Below are positions 17,446 to 26,181 of a DNA stretch of 64,000 bases, piece by piece. Source of the stretch: Microbacterium sp. (GTDB lineage: Bacteria; Actinomycetota; Actinomycetes; Actinomycetales; Microbacteriaceae); NCBI RefSeq assembly GCF_031179285.1, contig NZ_JAPSHY010000017.1, positions 1 to 64,000 on the forward strand, written 5' to 3'. The notes beneath the pieces are model-generated. The model did not search any database. It saw nothing but the letters and a program-made list of their open reading frames with translations, and had not been told where the DNA came from. The number at the start of each line of letters is the position of its first letter. Position 1 is the first letter of the stretch. The position numbers and the translations under genes are program-made.

Positions 17446-18417
17446 TCACGCGGCGACTGTCCGGAAGGCGGCCCGGTGCGCCGCCGGACTCACCCCCAGA
17501 CGCTGGCGGAAATGCAGCCGAAGCGAGACGGGGCTGCCGAAGCCGGACAGCTCGGAGATCCGCTCGATCGTATCCGTCGTGCTCTCGAGCAGTTCGCGTG
17601 CGAGGTCGACTCGCTGATCGAGGAGCCACTGCTGCGGGCTGGTGGCAGTGCGCTCACGGAAACGCCGCGTGAAGGTGCGGCGCGACAGGTGCACAGCACT
17701 CGACCAGCGGTCGATGTCGACGGGGTCGGCGATCCGTTTCCGCGCCCACAGCATCGCGCGGCCGATGGGGTCGTCGGCGGTCGCAGCGACGACGGGCGCC
17801 GGGATGTACTGTGCCTGAGATCCGGTCCGGTGCGGGGCGAGCACGAGGGCCCGAGCCAGCCGGGCCGCCGTCGCGCTGCCGTGATCGGAGCGCACGATGT
17901 GCAGGCAGCAGTCCAGGGCGGCTGCGGCCCCGGCCGACGTGATGACGTCGCCGAGATCAGACCAGAGCACGTCCTCGCGGACGCCGACCTGGGGTTGCTC
18001 TCCCGTCAGCCGCTCGGCGGCGGCCCAGTGCGTCGCGACCTCCCGGCCGTCGGCGATGCCGGATGCCGCCACGACGAATGTGCCCAGGCACAGGCCCACG
18101 ATGCGGGCGCCGCGGGAATGCGCGGCACGCACCGCGTCGAGGAGGGCGGGGGACGGTGTCCACCCGTTTCGCCAGCTCGGGATCACGACGATGTCGGCGA
18201 TGGCCATGGCCTCCAACCCGGCGTCGACCTGGATCGTATAGCCGGCCCCCGTCGGCATCGATCCCGGCTCCTCGGCGCACACGGTGACGTCGTACAGCCC
18301 GTCCACGCTGTCGAGCCCGGCACCGCCGAACACGAGTGTCGGAACCGAGAGATGGAACGGACTGATCTGCGGGAAAGCGAGCACCGCCACACGACCGCGC
18401 CACGATGACTCTGTCAT
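17446..18417 (-). CDS. GlxA-family transcriptional regulator (DJ-1/PfpI domain plus AraC HTH)
   Basis: A 323-residue two-domain regulator. Residues about 10-180 form a DJ-1/PfpI-like domain with the nucleophile-elbow-like ARIVGLCLGTFVVAASG and ATHWAAAERL; residues about 220-320 are two AraC-type helix-turn-helices (VHLSRRTFTRRFRERTATSPQQWL and ISELSGFGSPVSLRLHF). GlxA-type proteins usually sense small carbon or nitrogen metabolites and activate nearby genes. The metallo-hydrolase gene 70 bp away and divergent is the likely target. TAAGAT six bases before the ATG implies a leaderless mRNA. Confidence 0.92.
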   Translation of the reverse strand: MTESSWRGRVAVLAFPQISPFHLSVPTLVFGGAGLDSVDGLYDVTVCAEEPGSMPTGAGYTIQVDAGLEAMAIADIVVIPSWRNGWTPSPALLDAVRAAHSRGARIVGLCLGTFVVAASGIADGREVATHWAAAERLTGEQPQVGVREDVLWSDLGDVITSAGAAAALDCCLHIVRSDHGSATAARLARALVLAPHRTGSQAQYIPAPVVAATADDPIGRAMLWARKRIADPVDIDRWSSAVHLSRRTFTRRFRERTATSPQQWLLDQRVDLARELLESTTDTIERISELSGFGSPVSLRLHFRQRLGVSPAAHRAAFRTVAA

Positions 18418-18423
18418 GGCCCG

Positions 18424-18429
18424 ATCTTA
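18424..18429 (-). promoter_or_regulatory. -10 box for leaderless GlxA-type regulator
   Basis: On the minus strand TAAGAT is followed by CGGGCC and the ATG at 18417, six bases. No -35 is evident. Confidence 0.5.
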
Positions 18430-18487
18430 TCGAAAGAGGGCTTCCGGGCCACTGGGGTGCCCACCGTCGGTGCGGAACACTCATTCC

Positions 18488-19240
18488 ATGACCAGTTTCA
18501 GCGCTCTTCTCGTCGGCGGACCCACCCTTCACTTCACCTACGGAGGACTCGGCTTCCTCACCGACCCCACCTTCGACGAGCCCGGCGCGTACCCCGGTCC
18601 CGTGACCCTTCGCAAGTTCACCGGGCCCGCGGTCCAGCCGTCGGAACTCGGACCGATCGACGTCGTCCTGCTTTCACACGACCAGCACTTCGACAACCTC
18701 GACGACGCCGGGCGCGCGCTGCTGCCCGACGTGCCGGTGGTGCTGGGTACGGAGGACTCCGCGACCCGGATCCCGCACCTCACGGGGCTCGCACCCTGGC
18801 AGCAGTACCGGGCTGGAGTCGTCACCATCACCGCCGTCCCCGCGCTGCACGGGCCCGAGGGAGCCGAGGCGCTCAGCGGCTTTGTGACCGGCTTCGTCCT
18901 CGAGAGCGAGGGGGAGCCGACGGTCTACGTCTCGGGCGACAACGCCTCGGTCGACCTCGTGCGTGAGATCGCCGCCCGGTTCCCGCGGATCGACGTCGCC
19001 GTGCTGTTCGCCGGAGCCGCGAACGTCGGCCGCTTCGGCGATGTCGACCTCACGCTCAACGCGCGCACCGCCCTGGAGGCGGCGCAGGTGCTGGGGGACG
19101 CGGTGATCGTGCCGGTGCACGCCGAGGGATGGTTCCACTTCTCGGAGACGCTCGATCGGCTGCGCCTGATGTTCGAATTCGCCGGCCGGGCCGACCGTCT
19201 GCGGATCCTGCCGCCGGGGGAGCGGATCGCGATCGGCTGA
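18488..19240 (+). CDS. MBL-fold metallo-hydrolase (UlaG-like)
   Basis: A 250-residue metallo-beta-lactamase-fold hydrolase. LLSHDQHFDN (about residues 61-70) gives the HxxxHxD-like metal motif of the UlaG branch; ALHGPEG, VYVSGDNAS (bridging Asp) and VPVHAEGWFHFSE supply the remaining ligands. The family includes lactonases, phosphodiesterases and aryl esterases. The ATG at 18488 has no strong Shine-Dalgarno; a longer upstream frame runs into the regulator gene on the other strand and was rejected. Pairing with the divergent GlxA-type regulator suggests inducible expression. Confidence 0.88.
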   Translation: MTSFSALLVGGPTLHFTYGGLGFLTDPTFDEPGAYPGPVTLRKFTGPAVQPSELGPIDVVLLSHDQHFDNLDDAGRALLPDVPVVLGTEDSATRIPHLTGLAPWQQYRAGVVTITAVPALHGPEGAEALSGFVTGFVLESEGEPTVYVSGDNASVDLVREIAARFPRIDVAVLFAGAANVGRFGDVDLTLNARTALEAAQVLGDAVIVPVHAEGWFHFSETLDRLRLMFEFAGRADRLRILPPGERIAIG

Positions 19241-19247
19241 GCCACGT

Positions 19248-19276
19248 TTGGGGATGGGTCTCGGATGGCGTATGCT
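19248..19276 (+). promoter_or_regulatory. Candidate promoter of rplM-rpsI
   Basis: TTGGGG (19248-19253), 17-bp spacer, TATGCT (19271-19276). The resulting 5' leader of about 150 nt before GTG 19435 is unusually long for this window and contains GC-rich potential hairpins, which would suit autogenous control by L13, but no known leader motif was recognised. Confidence 0.5.
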
Positions 19277-19434
19277 GGATCTTTGGTGCCCGTGTCCGCG
19301 CGCTCTCCGGAGCTGCGAGATGAGGCCATCATCCGAACGTGAGCCCTCCACTGGCGTGTTCCTCCCCCTCGGGATGAACCACCCCGGAGTGGGATTCACG
19401 AACTTCTCCGTTCGAACAAGAAAGCAGCACTATC

Positions 19435-19881
19435 GTGACGCGCACTTACACCCCGAAGGCCGGGCAGGTCCAGCGTGACTGGGTCGTCATCGACGCCACT
19501 GACGTCGTTCTCGGTCGCCTCGCCTCCCACGCGGCGACGCTTCTGCGTGGCAAGCACAAGCCCACCTTCGCCAACCACATCGACTCGGGTGACTTCGTCA
19601 TCATCGTGAACGCCGACAAGGTCGCGCTCACGGGTCAGAAGCTCCAGAAGAAGCTGGCCTACCGCCACTCCGGTTACCCGGGCGGCCTGAAGTCGGTCAC
19701 CTACGCCGAGCTCCTCGAGAAGAACCCGGTCCGCGCCGTGGAGAAGGCCATCCGTGGCATGCTCCCGAAGAACAGCCTGGGCCGTCAGCAGCTGTCGAAG
19801 CTCAAGGTGTACGTCGGTGCAGAGCACCCGCACGCCGCGCAGCAGCCCCAGCCGTACACCCTCGACCAGGTCGCCCAGTAA
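19435..19881 (+). CDS. rplM: 50S ribosomal protein L13
   Basis: A 148-residue protein with [18 protein letters not shown] at residues 14-31, [16 protein letters not shown] and [15 protein letters not shown], all diagnostic of L13. It binds 23S rRNA early in large-subunit assembly. It heads the universally paired rplM-rpsI operon with 30 bp between the genes. The start is GTG with an AAAGCAG-like weak ribosome-binding site. Confidence 0.98.
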   Translation: MTRTYTPKAGQVQRDWVVIDATDVVLGRLASHAATLLRGKHKPTFANHIDSGDFVIIVNADKVALTGQKLQKKLAYRHSGYPGGLKSVTYAELLEKNPVRAVEKAIRGMLPKNSLGRQQLSKLKVYVGAEHPHAAQQPQPYTLDQVAQ

Positions 19882-19911
19882 GCGCCGCACTGAAAGCTTA
19901 AGGACATACTC

Positions 19912-20397
19912 GTGGCTGACATCCAGGACACCACCGAAAACCTCCAGAACTTCTCGACGTCGACCCCGGAGACCGAAGCGGTCGAGGCGGCTCCCCGCCC
20001 CGTGCTCAGCGTTCCCGGCGCCGCTGTCGGCCGTCGCAAGCAGGCCATCGCCCGCGTGCGCATCGTCCCCGGTTCGGGCACGATCACGGTCAACGGCCGC
20101 ACGATCGAGGACTACTTCCCCAACAAGCTGCACCAGCAGCTGATCAACGACCCGTTCACCGTGCTCAACCTCGCCGGTTCCTACGACGTCATCGCCCGCA
20201 TCTCCGGTGGTGGCCCGTCGGGTCAGGCCGGCGCGCTGCGTCTGGGCATCGCCCGTTCGCTCAACGGCATCGACGAGGAGAACAACCGTCCGACCCTGAA
20301 GAAGGCCGGCTTCCTCTCGCGCGACGCCCGCGTCAAGGAGCGCAAGAAGGCCGGTCTCAAGAAGGCCCGCAAGGCGCCTCAGTACTCGAAGCGTTAA
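19912..20397 (+). CDS. rpsI: 30S ribosomal protein S9
   Basis: A 161-residue S9. The C-terminal 128 residues are canonical: [50 protein letters not shown] and the terminal [12 protein letters not shown] whose last Arg reaches the P-site tRNA. The N-terminal 30-residue acidic/Thr-rich extension ([19 protein letters not shown]) is typical of actinobacterial S9. It follows rplM in the same operon and precedes glmM by 14 bp. Confidence 0.98.
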   Translation: MADIQDTTENLQNFSTSTPETEAVEAAPRPVLSVPGAAVGRRKQAIARVRIVPGSGTITVNGRTIEDYFPNKLHQQLINDPFTVLNLAGSYDVIARISGGGPSGQAGALRLGIARSLNGIDEENNRPTLKKAGFLSRDARVKERKKAGLKKARKAPQYSKR

Positions 20398-20411
20398 GGT
20401 CCGCCCTTCCG

Positions 20412-21770
20412 ATGCCGATCTTTGGCACGGACGGTGTACGAGGACTCGCCAATGGCATCCTCACCGCCGACCTGGCGCTCTCCCTGGCCCAGGCGACTGC
20501 TGTCGTCCTGGGCCAGGGGCGTACGGCGGAGGCACGCAAGGCCGAGGGCAAGCGGCTCACAGCCGTCGTCGCCCGCGACCCCCGCGTCTCCGGTCACTTC
20601 CTCACCGCTGCGGTGTCCGCTGGACTCGCCTCCTCCGGTGTGGACGTTCTCGAAGCGGGCGTCATCCCGACGCCCGCCCTCGCCTTCCTCGTCGCTGACC
20701 GCGATGCCGACTTCGGCGTCATGATCTCGGCGTCTCACAACCCGGCGCCCGACAACGGCATCAAGATCTTCGCCCGCGGCGGCGTGAAGCTGCCCGACAT
20801 CGTCGAGGCGCGCATCGAGGCGGCGATGTCCGGCGAGAAACTCCTGCCCACCGGGGCGGGCGTCGGCCGCATCGATCGGTTCTCTGATGCCGAGGATCGC
20901 TACGTCATGCACCTGCTCGCGTCGCTGCCCAACCGTCTCGACGGCATCAAGGTCGTCCTCGACTGCGCGCACGGCGCGGCATCCGGAGTGTCGCCCGAGA
21001 CGTTCCGCGACGCCGGCGCCGAGGTGACCGTCATCGGTGCCGACCCCGACGGCCTGAACATCAACGACGGCGTGGGCTCCACGCACCTCGACAATCTGGC
21101 AGAGGCCGTCGTCCGCCTCGGCGCCGACATCGGCATCGCGCACGACGGCGACGCCGATCGGTGCCTCGCGGTGGACGCTTCGGGCAGGGTCATCGACGGC
21201 GATCAGATCATGGCGATCCTCGCAGTCTCGATGAAGGAGCGCGGTCGCCTCACCGATGACACCCTCGTAGCGACCGTGATGAGCAACCTCGGACTGCATG
21301 TCGCCATGCGCGAGCACGGCATCACGGTGCGCCAGACCGCGGTCGGCGATCGCTACGTGCTCGAGGACATGACCGCGGGCGGATATGCGCTCGGCGGCGA
21401 GCAGTCGGGCCACGTCATCATGAGCGAGTATGCGACGACGGGAGACGGCCTGCTCACCGGTCTCCACCTGGTCGCCGAGATGGCGAGACAGCAGAAGCCG
21501 ATCGCCGAGCTCGCATCGGTGATGACGGTCTACCCGCAGGTGCTGATCAACGTGCGCGGGGTCGACAAGGATCGCCTGGCCGACGATGAGCACGTGCAGC
21601 TGGCCGTCCGCGACGTCGAGGCCGAGCTCGGCGACACCGGTCGTGTGCTGTTGCGCAAATCCGGCACTGAGCCGCTGGTGCGCGTGATGGTCGAGGCTGC
21701 AGATGCAGAGTCGGTCCAGCGGCACGCGGAGCGGCTCGCCGCGGTCGTCAGCGAGCGACTGGCACTCTGA
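20412..21770 (+). CDS. glmM: Phosphoglucosamine mutase
   Basis: A 452-residue alpha-D-phosphohexomutase converting glucosamine-6-phosphate to glucosamine-1-phosphate for UDP-GlcNAc and peptidoglycan. [14 protein letters not shown] begins the protein; [15 protein letters not shown] carries the phosphorylated Ser at about residue 108; DGDADRC is the metal loop; GGEQSGH is the sugar-binding loop; [14 protein letters not shown] binds phosphate. The 14-bp gap from rpsI suggests co-transcription with the ribosomal genes. Together with glmS 2 kb downstream it supplies amino sugar precursors. Confidence 0.98.
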   Translation: MPIFGTDGVRGLANGILTADLALSLAQATAVVLGQGRTAEARKAEGKRLTAVVARDPRVSGHFLTAAVSAGLASSGVDVLEAGVIPTPALAFLVADRDADFGVMISASHNPAPDNGIKIFARGGVKLPDIVEARIEAAMSGEKLLPTGAGVGRIDRFSDAEDRYVMHLLASLPNRLDGIKVVLDCAHGAASGVSPETFRDAGAEVTVIGADPDGLNINDGVGSTHLDNLAEAVVRLGADIGIAHDGDADRCLAVDASGRVIDGDQIMAILAVSMKERGRLTDDTLVATVMSNLGLHVAMREHGITVRQTAVGDRYVLEDMTAGGYALGGEQSGHVIMSEYATTGDGLLTGLHLVAEMARQQKPIAELASVMTVYPQVLINVRGVDKDRLADDEHVQLAVRDVEAELGDTGRVLLRKSGTEPLVRVMVEAADAESVQRHAERLAAVVSERLAL

Positions 21771-21797
21771 CGCGAGATCTGCGGGCGGCGTCGCGGC

Positions 21798-22742
21798 TCA
21801 CCGCTGCGCGCCGCCCCCATCGAGCGCCTCGATGTAGCGCAGCAGCACGCCCTCCCGCAGCGCCCACGGCGACACCTCGAGCTCATCGACGTCGAGCGCT
21901 TTCATCGCTGCGTGCAGCGAGACCGCCGCGGCCACGATCTGGAACGTTCGATCCGGGGTGATCCCCGGCAGCTCCTGCCGGGCGGATGCCGGGAGCTTGG
22001 CCAGCCGCGGGATCCACGATCCCAGCGCGGATCTCTGCAGCAGCATCCGCTCCGACCCCGACCAGCCCGGAGCGGGGGAGCCGGCGAGCCGGGCGAGTGA
22101 CCGGATCGCCTTCGATGACCCGACGACGTGATCCGGCTTCGGCAAGGCGGCGAACCGCGGGATCACCTCGGCGAGAGTCTCGACGGCGTGCGCCCGGAGC
22201 CTGTCGACCTCGTCGACGCCGGGCGGATCGCTGGGGAGGAACTGCACGGTCATGCGTCCCGCGCCCAGTGGCACGGATGCCGCGGCATCGGGCACTTCAT
22301 CCGCCCCGGCGGCGATCTCGAGGGAGCCGCCTCCGATGTCGAGCAGCAGAAGCTGACCTGCCGCCCAGCCGAACCAGCGACGCACGGCGAGGAAGGTCAG
22401 CTCCGCCTCCGTCTCGCCGTCGAGCACCTGGAGGGGGTGTCCGAGGGCGGCTTCGATGCGCGCGATGACGTTGTCGCCGTTGCGCGCCTCGCGCACCGCA
22501 CTGGTCGCCGTGGCGAGGAGGGCATCGACCTTCTCCGATTCGGCGACGACGCGCGCCTGCTCGACCGCCGCCACCAGCGCCTGCACCCCTTCCTCGGAGA
22601 TCGCACCGTCGGGGGTCAGGTAGCGCATCAGGCGCAGCACGCTGCGGTCGCTCGAGGTCGCCAGCGGCCGGCCGCCGGGGCGGACGTCGGCTGCCAGCAG
22701 ATGGACGGTGTTCGACCCGATGTCGATGACTCCCAAGCGCAC
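21798..22742 (-). CDS. Exopolyphosphatase (Ppx/GppA family)
   Basis: A 314-residue member of the actin-like ASKHA phosphatases. GVIDIGSNTVHLLAADV is the N-terminal phosphate-1 loop, ATATSAVREARNGDN the family-specific block and LLLLDIGGGSLEIAAG the phosphate-2 loop. At about 310 residues it is the short actinobacterial form, equivalent to mycobacterial Ppx1/Ppx2, which degrade polyphosphate (or pppGpp in GppA). GTG 22742 is six bases from a TAGTCT box on the minus strand. It is divergent from coaA with only 37 bp between start codons. Confidence 0.92.
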   Translation of the reverse strand: MRLGVIDIGSNTVHLLAADVRPGGRPLATSSDRSVLRLMRYLTPDGAISEEGVQALVAAVEQARVVAESEKVDALLATATSAVREARNGDNVIARIEAALGHPLQVLDGETEAELTFLAVRRWFGWAAGQLLLLDIGGGSLEIAAGADEVPDAAASVPLGAGRMTVQFLPSDPPGVDEVDRLRAHAVETLAEVIPRFAALPKPDHVVGSSKAIRSLARLAGSPAPGWSGSERMLLQRSALGSWIPRLAKLPASARQELPGITPDRTFQIVAAAVSLHAAMKALDVDELEVSPWALREGVLLRYIEALDGGGAQR

Positions 22743-22748
22743 GGCTAG

Positions 22749-22754
22749 AGACTA
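22749..22754 (-). promoter_or_regulatory. -10 box for leaderless ppx mRNA
   Basis: TAGTCT on the minus strand, six nucleotides (CTAGCC), then GTG 22742. It overlaps the expected -35 position of the divergent coaA promoter. Confidence 0.6.
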
Positions 22755-22766
22755 CTCGTGCGCGGA

Positions 22767-22772
22767 TACGAT
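22767..22772 (+). promoter_or_regulatory. -10 box for leaderless coaA mRNA
   Basis: TACGAT, seven nucleotides (GGATGCC), then GTG 22780. An in-frame ATG at 22771 overlaps this box and is therefore a less likely start. Confidence 0.55.
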
Positions 22773-22779
22773 GGATGCC

Positions 22780-23724
22780 GTGACCACCGTCGACCCGACA
22801 CTGCCGCTCTCGCCGTACCGCGAGATCGATCGAGCCGAATGGGCGCGCCTCGCCGCCGACCTCGACCAGCCGCTGTCGGAGACGGAAGTCGTCGAGATCC
22901 GCGGAATCGGCGACCGGCTGAGCCTCACGGAGGTGCGTGAGGTGTACCTGCCGTTGAGCCGTCTGCTGAGCCTCTACGCCACCGCGACCAAGCGCCTGGG
23001 CGCCGCGACCAGTTCGTTCCTGCAGGAGGACGACACCACGACGCCCTTCGTCGTCGCAGTCGCCGGATCGGTCGCCGTGGGCAAATCGACGATCGCCCGG
23101 CTGCTGCGCGAACTGATGAGCCGATGGCCCGGAACGCCCAGGGTCGAGCTCGTCACGACCGACGGCTTCCTGTATCCGAACGCCGAACTCGAGCGGCGCG
23201 GCCTCATGGAGCGGAAGGGCTTCCCGGAGTCCTATGACCGTCGCGCGCTCATCGAGTTCCTCACCAAGGTCAAGAGCGGTGCCGACGAGGTGCGGGCGCC
23301 CTTCTACTCGCATATGCGGTACGACATCGTGCCCGACGCGCATGTCGTGGTGCGCCGGCCTGATGTGGTCATCGTCGAGGGGCTCAATGTGCTCTCGCCA
23401 CCGCCGGCGCCGCACGACGTCGCCGTGAGCGACCTGTTCGACTTCTCGATCTACGTCGACGCCGACACGTCCCACATCGAGAAGTGGTACGTCGACCGGT
23501 TCCTCGCCCTCCGCCAGGGGGCGTTCAGCAACCCCTCGTCGTATTTCAACGTGTTCGCGCATCTCACCGACGACGAGGCGATCGCGACGGCACTCGGCTA
23601 CTGGAACGAGATCAACATGCCGAACCTCGTCGAGAACGTGCTGCCCACCAAGCACCGCGCACGGCTCGTGCTCAACAAGGGCGCCGATCACGACGTCGAG
23701 AGCGTGCTGCTGCGCAAGCTCTGA
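22780..23724 (+). CDS. coaA: Pantothenate kinase type I
   Basis: A 314-residue kinase catalysing the first and committed step of coenzyme A synthesis. VVAVAGSVAVGKSTIARLL (Walker A), LVTTDGFLYPNAELERRGLM, and FFSHMRYDIV-like YSHMRYDIVPD plus LNVLSPP are the CoaA signatures; the C-terminal LPTKHRARLVLNKGADHDVE is also conserved. GTG 22780 (MTTVDPTLPLSPY) is chosen from the -10 spacing; an in-frame ATG at 22771 would add three residues. Feedback inhibition by CoA is expected for this family. Confidence 0.96.
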   Translation: MTTVDPTLPLSPYREIDRAEWARLAADLDQPLSETEVVEIRGIGDRLSLTEVREVYLPLSRLLSLYATATKRLGAATSSFLQEDDTTTPFVVAVAGSVAVGKSTIARLLRELMSRWPGTPRVELVTTDGFLYPNAELERRGLMERKGFPESYDRRALIEFLTKVKSGADEVRAPFYSHMRYDIVPDAHVVVRRPDVVIVEGLNVLSPPPAPHDVAVSDLFDFSIYVDADTSHIEKWYVDRFLALRQGAFSNPSSYFNVFAHLTDDEAIATALGYWNEINMPNLVENVLPTKHRARLVLNKGADHDVESVLLRKL

Positions 23725-23790
23725 GCGGCCGCGCGCCGGGGCTTCCCCGCCTCCGCGCTTTCGTTCGGAACCCTCGCAAAAACTCCCGCT

Positions 23791-23796
23791 TACCCT
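23791..23796 (+). promoter_or_regulatory. -10 box for leaderless glmS mRNA
   Basis: TACCCT, seven nucleotides (TGATCTC), then ATG 23804. No Shine-Dalgarno and no glmS ribozyme-like leader is present in the 79-bp spacer. Confidence 0.5.
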
Positions 23797-23803
23797 TGAT
23801 CTC

Positions 23804-25651
23804 ATGTGTGGAATCGTCGGATACGTGGGCCCGCGCCCCAGCCAGGACATCCTTCTCGCCGGTCTCGCCCGACTGGAGTATCGCGGTTACGACTCCGCGG
23901 GCGTCGCGGTGATCGATGGGGCGGGCGCTCTCGGCATGCGCAAGAAGGCCGGAAAGCTCAGCATGCTGCGCGATTCGCTCGCCGACGCGCCCCTCGGTGA
24001 TGGCACCACGGGGATCGGGCACACCCGCTGGGCGACGCACGGCGGCCCGACCGACGTCAACGCCCACCCGCACCTCGCCGATGACGACAAGCTCGCCGTC
24101 ATCCACAACGGCATCATCGAGAACTTCTCCGCCCTCCGCGAGGAGCTGCTGGCTGACGGCGTCGTCTTCCGCAGCGAGACCGACACCGAGGTGGCCGCGG
24201 CTCTCCTCGGCCGTGAGTACGCCGGCAACGGCGGCGACCTCGAGCGCGCCTTCCGCGATGTCGTGAACCGCCTCGAGGGCGCCTTCACGCTGCTCGCCAT
24301 GCATCAGGACAAGCCGGGACTCGTCGTCGGCGCTCGCCGCAACTCGCCGCTGGTCATCGGCCTGGGCGAGGGCGAGAACTTCCTCGGCTCCGACGTCGCC
24401 GCCTTCGTCGAGCACACGCGCAAGGCTCTCGCGATCGGTCAGGACCAGATCGTCTCGATCACCCCGGATGCCGTCATGGTGACGGACTTCGATGGAACTC
24501 CCGTCGAGGCCGAACCGTTCGACGTCTCCTGGGATGCCGCGGCCGCCGAGAAGGGCGGTTGGTCGAGCTTCATGGCGAAGGAGGTCGCGGAGCAGCCCGA
24601 GGCCGTCGCGAACACCATCCGCGGCCGCATCCAGGGCGATCAGGTCGTCATCCCGGAACTCGACAGCCTGGACGAGCTCTTCATGGGCATCAACCGCGTG
24701 ATCATCACCGCCTGCGGCACCGCTTCCTACGCCGCCCTCGTCGGCAAGTACGCGATCGAGCAGTGGGCGCGCGTCGCGGTCGACGTCGAACTCGCCCACG
24801 AGTTCCGCTACCGCGACCCCGTCATCGGCGACGACACCCTCGTCATCTCGATCAGCCAGTCCGGCGAGACCATGGACACCCTGATGGCCGTCAAGTACGC
24901 CCGCGAGCGCGGTGCCCGAACCCTTTCGGTCTGCAACACCCAGGGCGCGACGATCCCGCGGGAGTCGGACGCCGTCGTCTACACGCACGCGGGTCCCGAG
25001 GTCGCCGTCGCGTCGACGAAGGCGTTCTCCGCCCAGATCACCGCGCTGCTGCTGCTCGGACTGCACATGGGACGGGTACGCGGAAGCGTGAGCGATGCCG
25101 GTGACGACGTCGCCGAGCTCGCCGCCCTCCCCGACAAGATCGCCAAGGTGCTCGAGGAGGAGCAGGAGCACGTCACCCAGCTCGCCGGCTGGATGGCCGA
25201 CACGCGGTCGGTGCTGTTCCTCGGCCGCCACGTCGGCTACCCGATCGCCCTCGAGGGCGCGCTGAAGCTCAAGGAGATCTCGTACATCCACGCCGAGGGC
25301 TTCGCCGCGGGTGAGCTCAAGCACGGCCCGATCGCACTGATCGAGCCGGGCCAGCCCGTGTTCGTGCTGGTGCCCTCGCCTCGCCACTCCGCTCTCGTGC
25401 ATGCGAAGGTCGTCTCGAACATCCAGGAGATCCGTGCCCGCGGCGCCCGCGTGATCGTGATCGCCGAGGAGGGCGACGCGGCCGTGCTGCCGTTCGCCGA
25501 CGAGGTCATCCGCATCCCGCTCGCCGGCGCGATGTTCGAGCCGCTGCTTGCCGTCGTCCCGCTGCAGATCTTCGCGATGGCACTCGCCACCGCGAAGGGG
25601 CTCGACGTCGACCAGCCGCGAAACCTCGCGAAGTCCGTCACGGTCGAGTAG
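23804..25651 (+). CDS. glmS: Glutamine--fructose-6-phosphate aminotransferase (isomerizing)
   Basis: A 615-residue enzyme making glucosamine-6-phosphate from fructose-6-phosphate and glutamine. The start is fixed by Cys2, the glutaminase nucleophile ([14 protein letters not shown]). [19 protein letters not shown] belongs to the class II amidotransferase domain; two SIS sugar-isomerase domains follow, with [15 protein letters not shown] and [12 protein letters not shown] in the first and [22 protein letters not shown] in the second. The C-terminus [15 protein letters not shown] is invariant. It works with glmM in the same window. Confidence 0.98.
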   Translation: MCGIVGYVGPRPSQDILLAGLARLEYRGYDSAGVAVIDGAGALGMRKKAGKLSMLRDSLADAPLGDGTTGIGHTRWATHGGPTDVNAHPHLADDDKLAVIHNGIIENFSALREELLADGVVFRSETDTEVAAALLGREYAGNGGDLERAFRDVVNRLEGAFTLLAMHQDKPGLVVGARRNSPLVIGLGEGENFLGSDVAAFVEHTRKALAIGQDQIVSITPDAVMVTDFDGTPVEAEPFDVSWDAAAAEKGGWSSFMAKEVAEQPEAVANTIRGRIQGDQVVIPELDSLDELFMGINRVIITACGTASYAALVGKYAIEQWARVAVDVELAHEFRYRDPVIGDDTLVISISQSGETMDTLMAVKYARERGARTLSVCNTQGATIPRESDAVVYTHAGPEVAVASTKAFSAQITALLLLGLHMGRVRGSVSDAGDDVAELAALPDKIAKVLEEEQEHVTQLAGWMADTRSVLFLGRHVGYPIALEGALKLKEISYIHAEGFAAGELKHGPIALIEPGQPVFVLVPSPRHSALVHAKVVSNIQEIRARGARVIVIAEEGDAAVLPFADEVIRIPLAGAMFEPLLAVVPLQIFAMALATAKGLDVDQPRNLAKSVTVE

Positions 25652-25809
25652 CCGCGCGGCTCTCACGTCGCTGGGCGAGGGTAGGCTCCCTCGCGCAGAC
25701 CCGCACTTCGGGCCCAGACCCGCAATCGCGGGCGCAGTTCGGCGTGGGTTTCGGCGCGGAGTGTGGGTTCCTGCGGGCGGGCTGCGGAGAGACGTCGGGG
25801 CACCGAAGG
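25652..25809. other. Non-coding spacer between glmS and acpS
   Basis: About 158 bp with no gene. It contains the direct repeat CAGACCCGCA (about 25697 and 25716), a small hairpin CCCGCAATCGCGGG and a second TAGGCT at 25683-25688, well upstream of the one that serves acpS. No function is clear. Confidence 0.4.
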
Positions 25810-25815
25810 TAGGCT
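25810..25815 (+). promoter_or_regulatory. -10 box for leaderless acpS mRNA
   Basis: TAGGCT, six nucleotides (GAGCGG), then GTG 25822. It would drive the coupled acpS-alr-tsaE run. Confidence 0.55.
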
Positions 25816-25821
25816 GAGCGG

Positions 25822-26181
25822 GTGATCATCGGGACCGGAATCGACCTCGTCGACATCCCGCGGTTCGAGCGGACCCTGGAGCGCACGCCGCGTCTGCGAG
25901 AGCGGCTCTTCGCCCCGGCAGAGCGGACGTTGCGCCTGCCGTCGCTCGCGGCGCGCTATGCCGCGAAGGAGGCGCTCATCAAGACGCTGGGCGGCTCGGA
26001 CGGCGTGCACTGGACCGAGATCGAGATCGCCTCCGAAGCGTCCGGACGCCCGCACTTCGTGCTCTCCGGGTCCACCGCCGCCGTCATCGAGGAGCGCGGC
26101 ATCACGAAACTGCACCTCACCCTCTCGCACGATGCGGGCCTCGCCGCTGCGTTCGTCGTCGCCGAAGGAGAACCGCTGTGA
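25822..26181 (+). CDS. acpS: Holo-[acyl-carrier-protein] synthase
   Basis: A 119-residue 4'-phosphopantetheinyl transferase that activates acyl carrier protein from coenzyme A. MIIGTGIDLVDIPRFE carries the Mg-binding Asp, AARYAAKEALIKTLG (about residues 47-61) the Glu-Lys catalytic pair, and LTLSHDAGLAAAFVVAE the C-terminal motif. Length is normal. Its stop overlaps the GTG of alr (GTGA, 26178-26181), so the two are translationally coupled. Confidence 0.96.
   Translation: MIIGTGIDLVDIPRFERTLERTPRLRERLFAPAERTLRLPSLAARYAAKEALIKTLGGSDGVHWTEIEIASEASGRPHFVLSGSTAAVIEERGITKLHLTLSHDAGLAAAFVVAEGEPL

Noticed and set aside
23725..23803. glmS ribozyme ahead of glmS
   Set aside because: The spacer is only 79 bp, the gene looks leaderless, and no ribozyme core is recognisable; the ribozyme is chiefly a Firmicutes feature.
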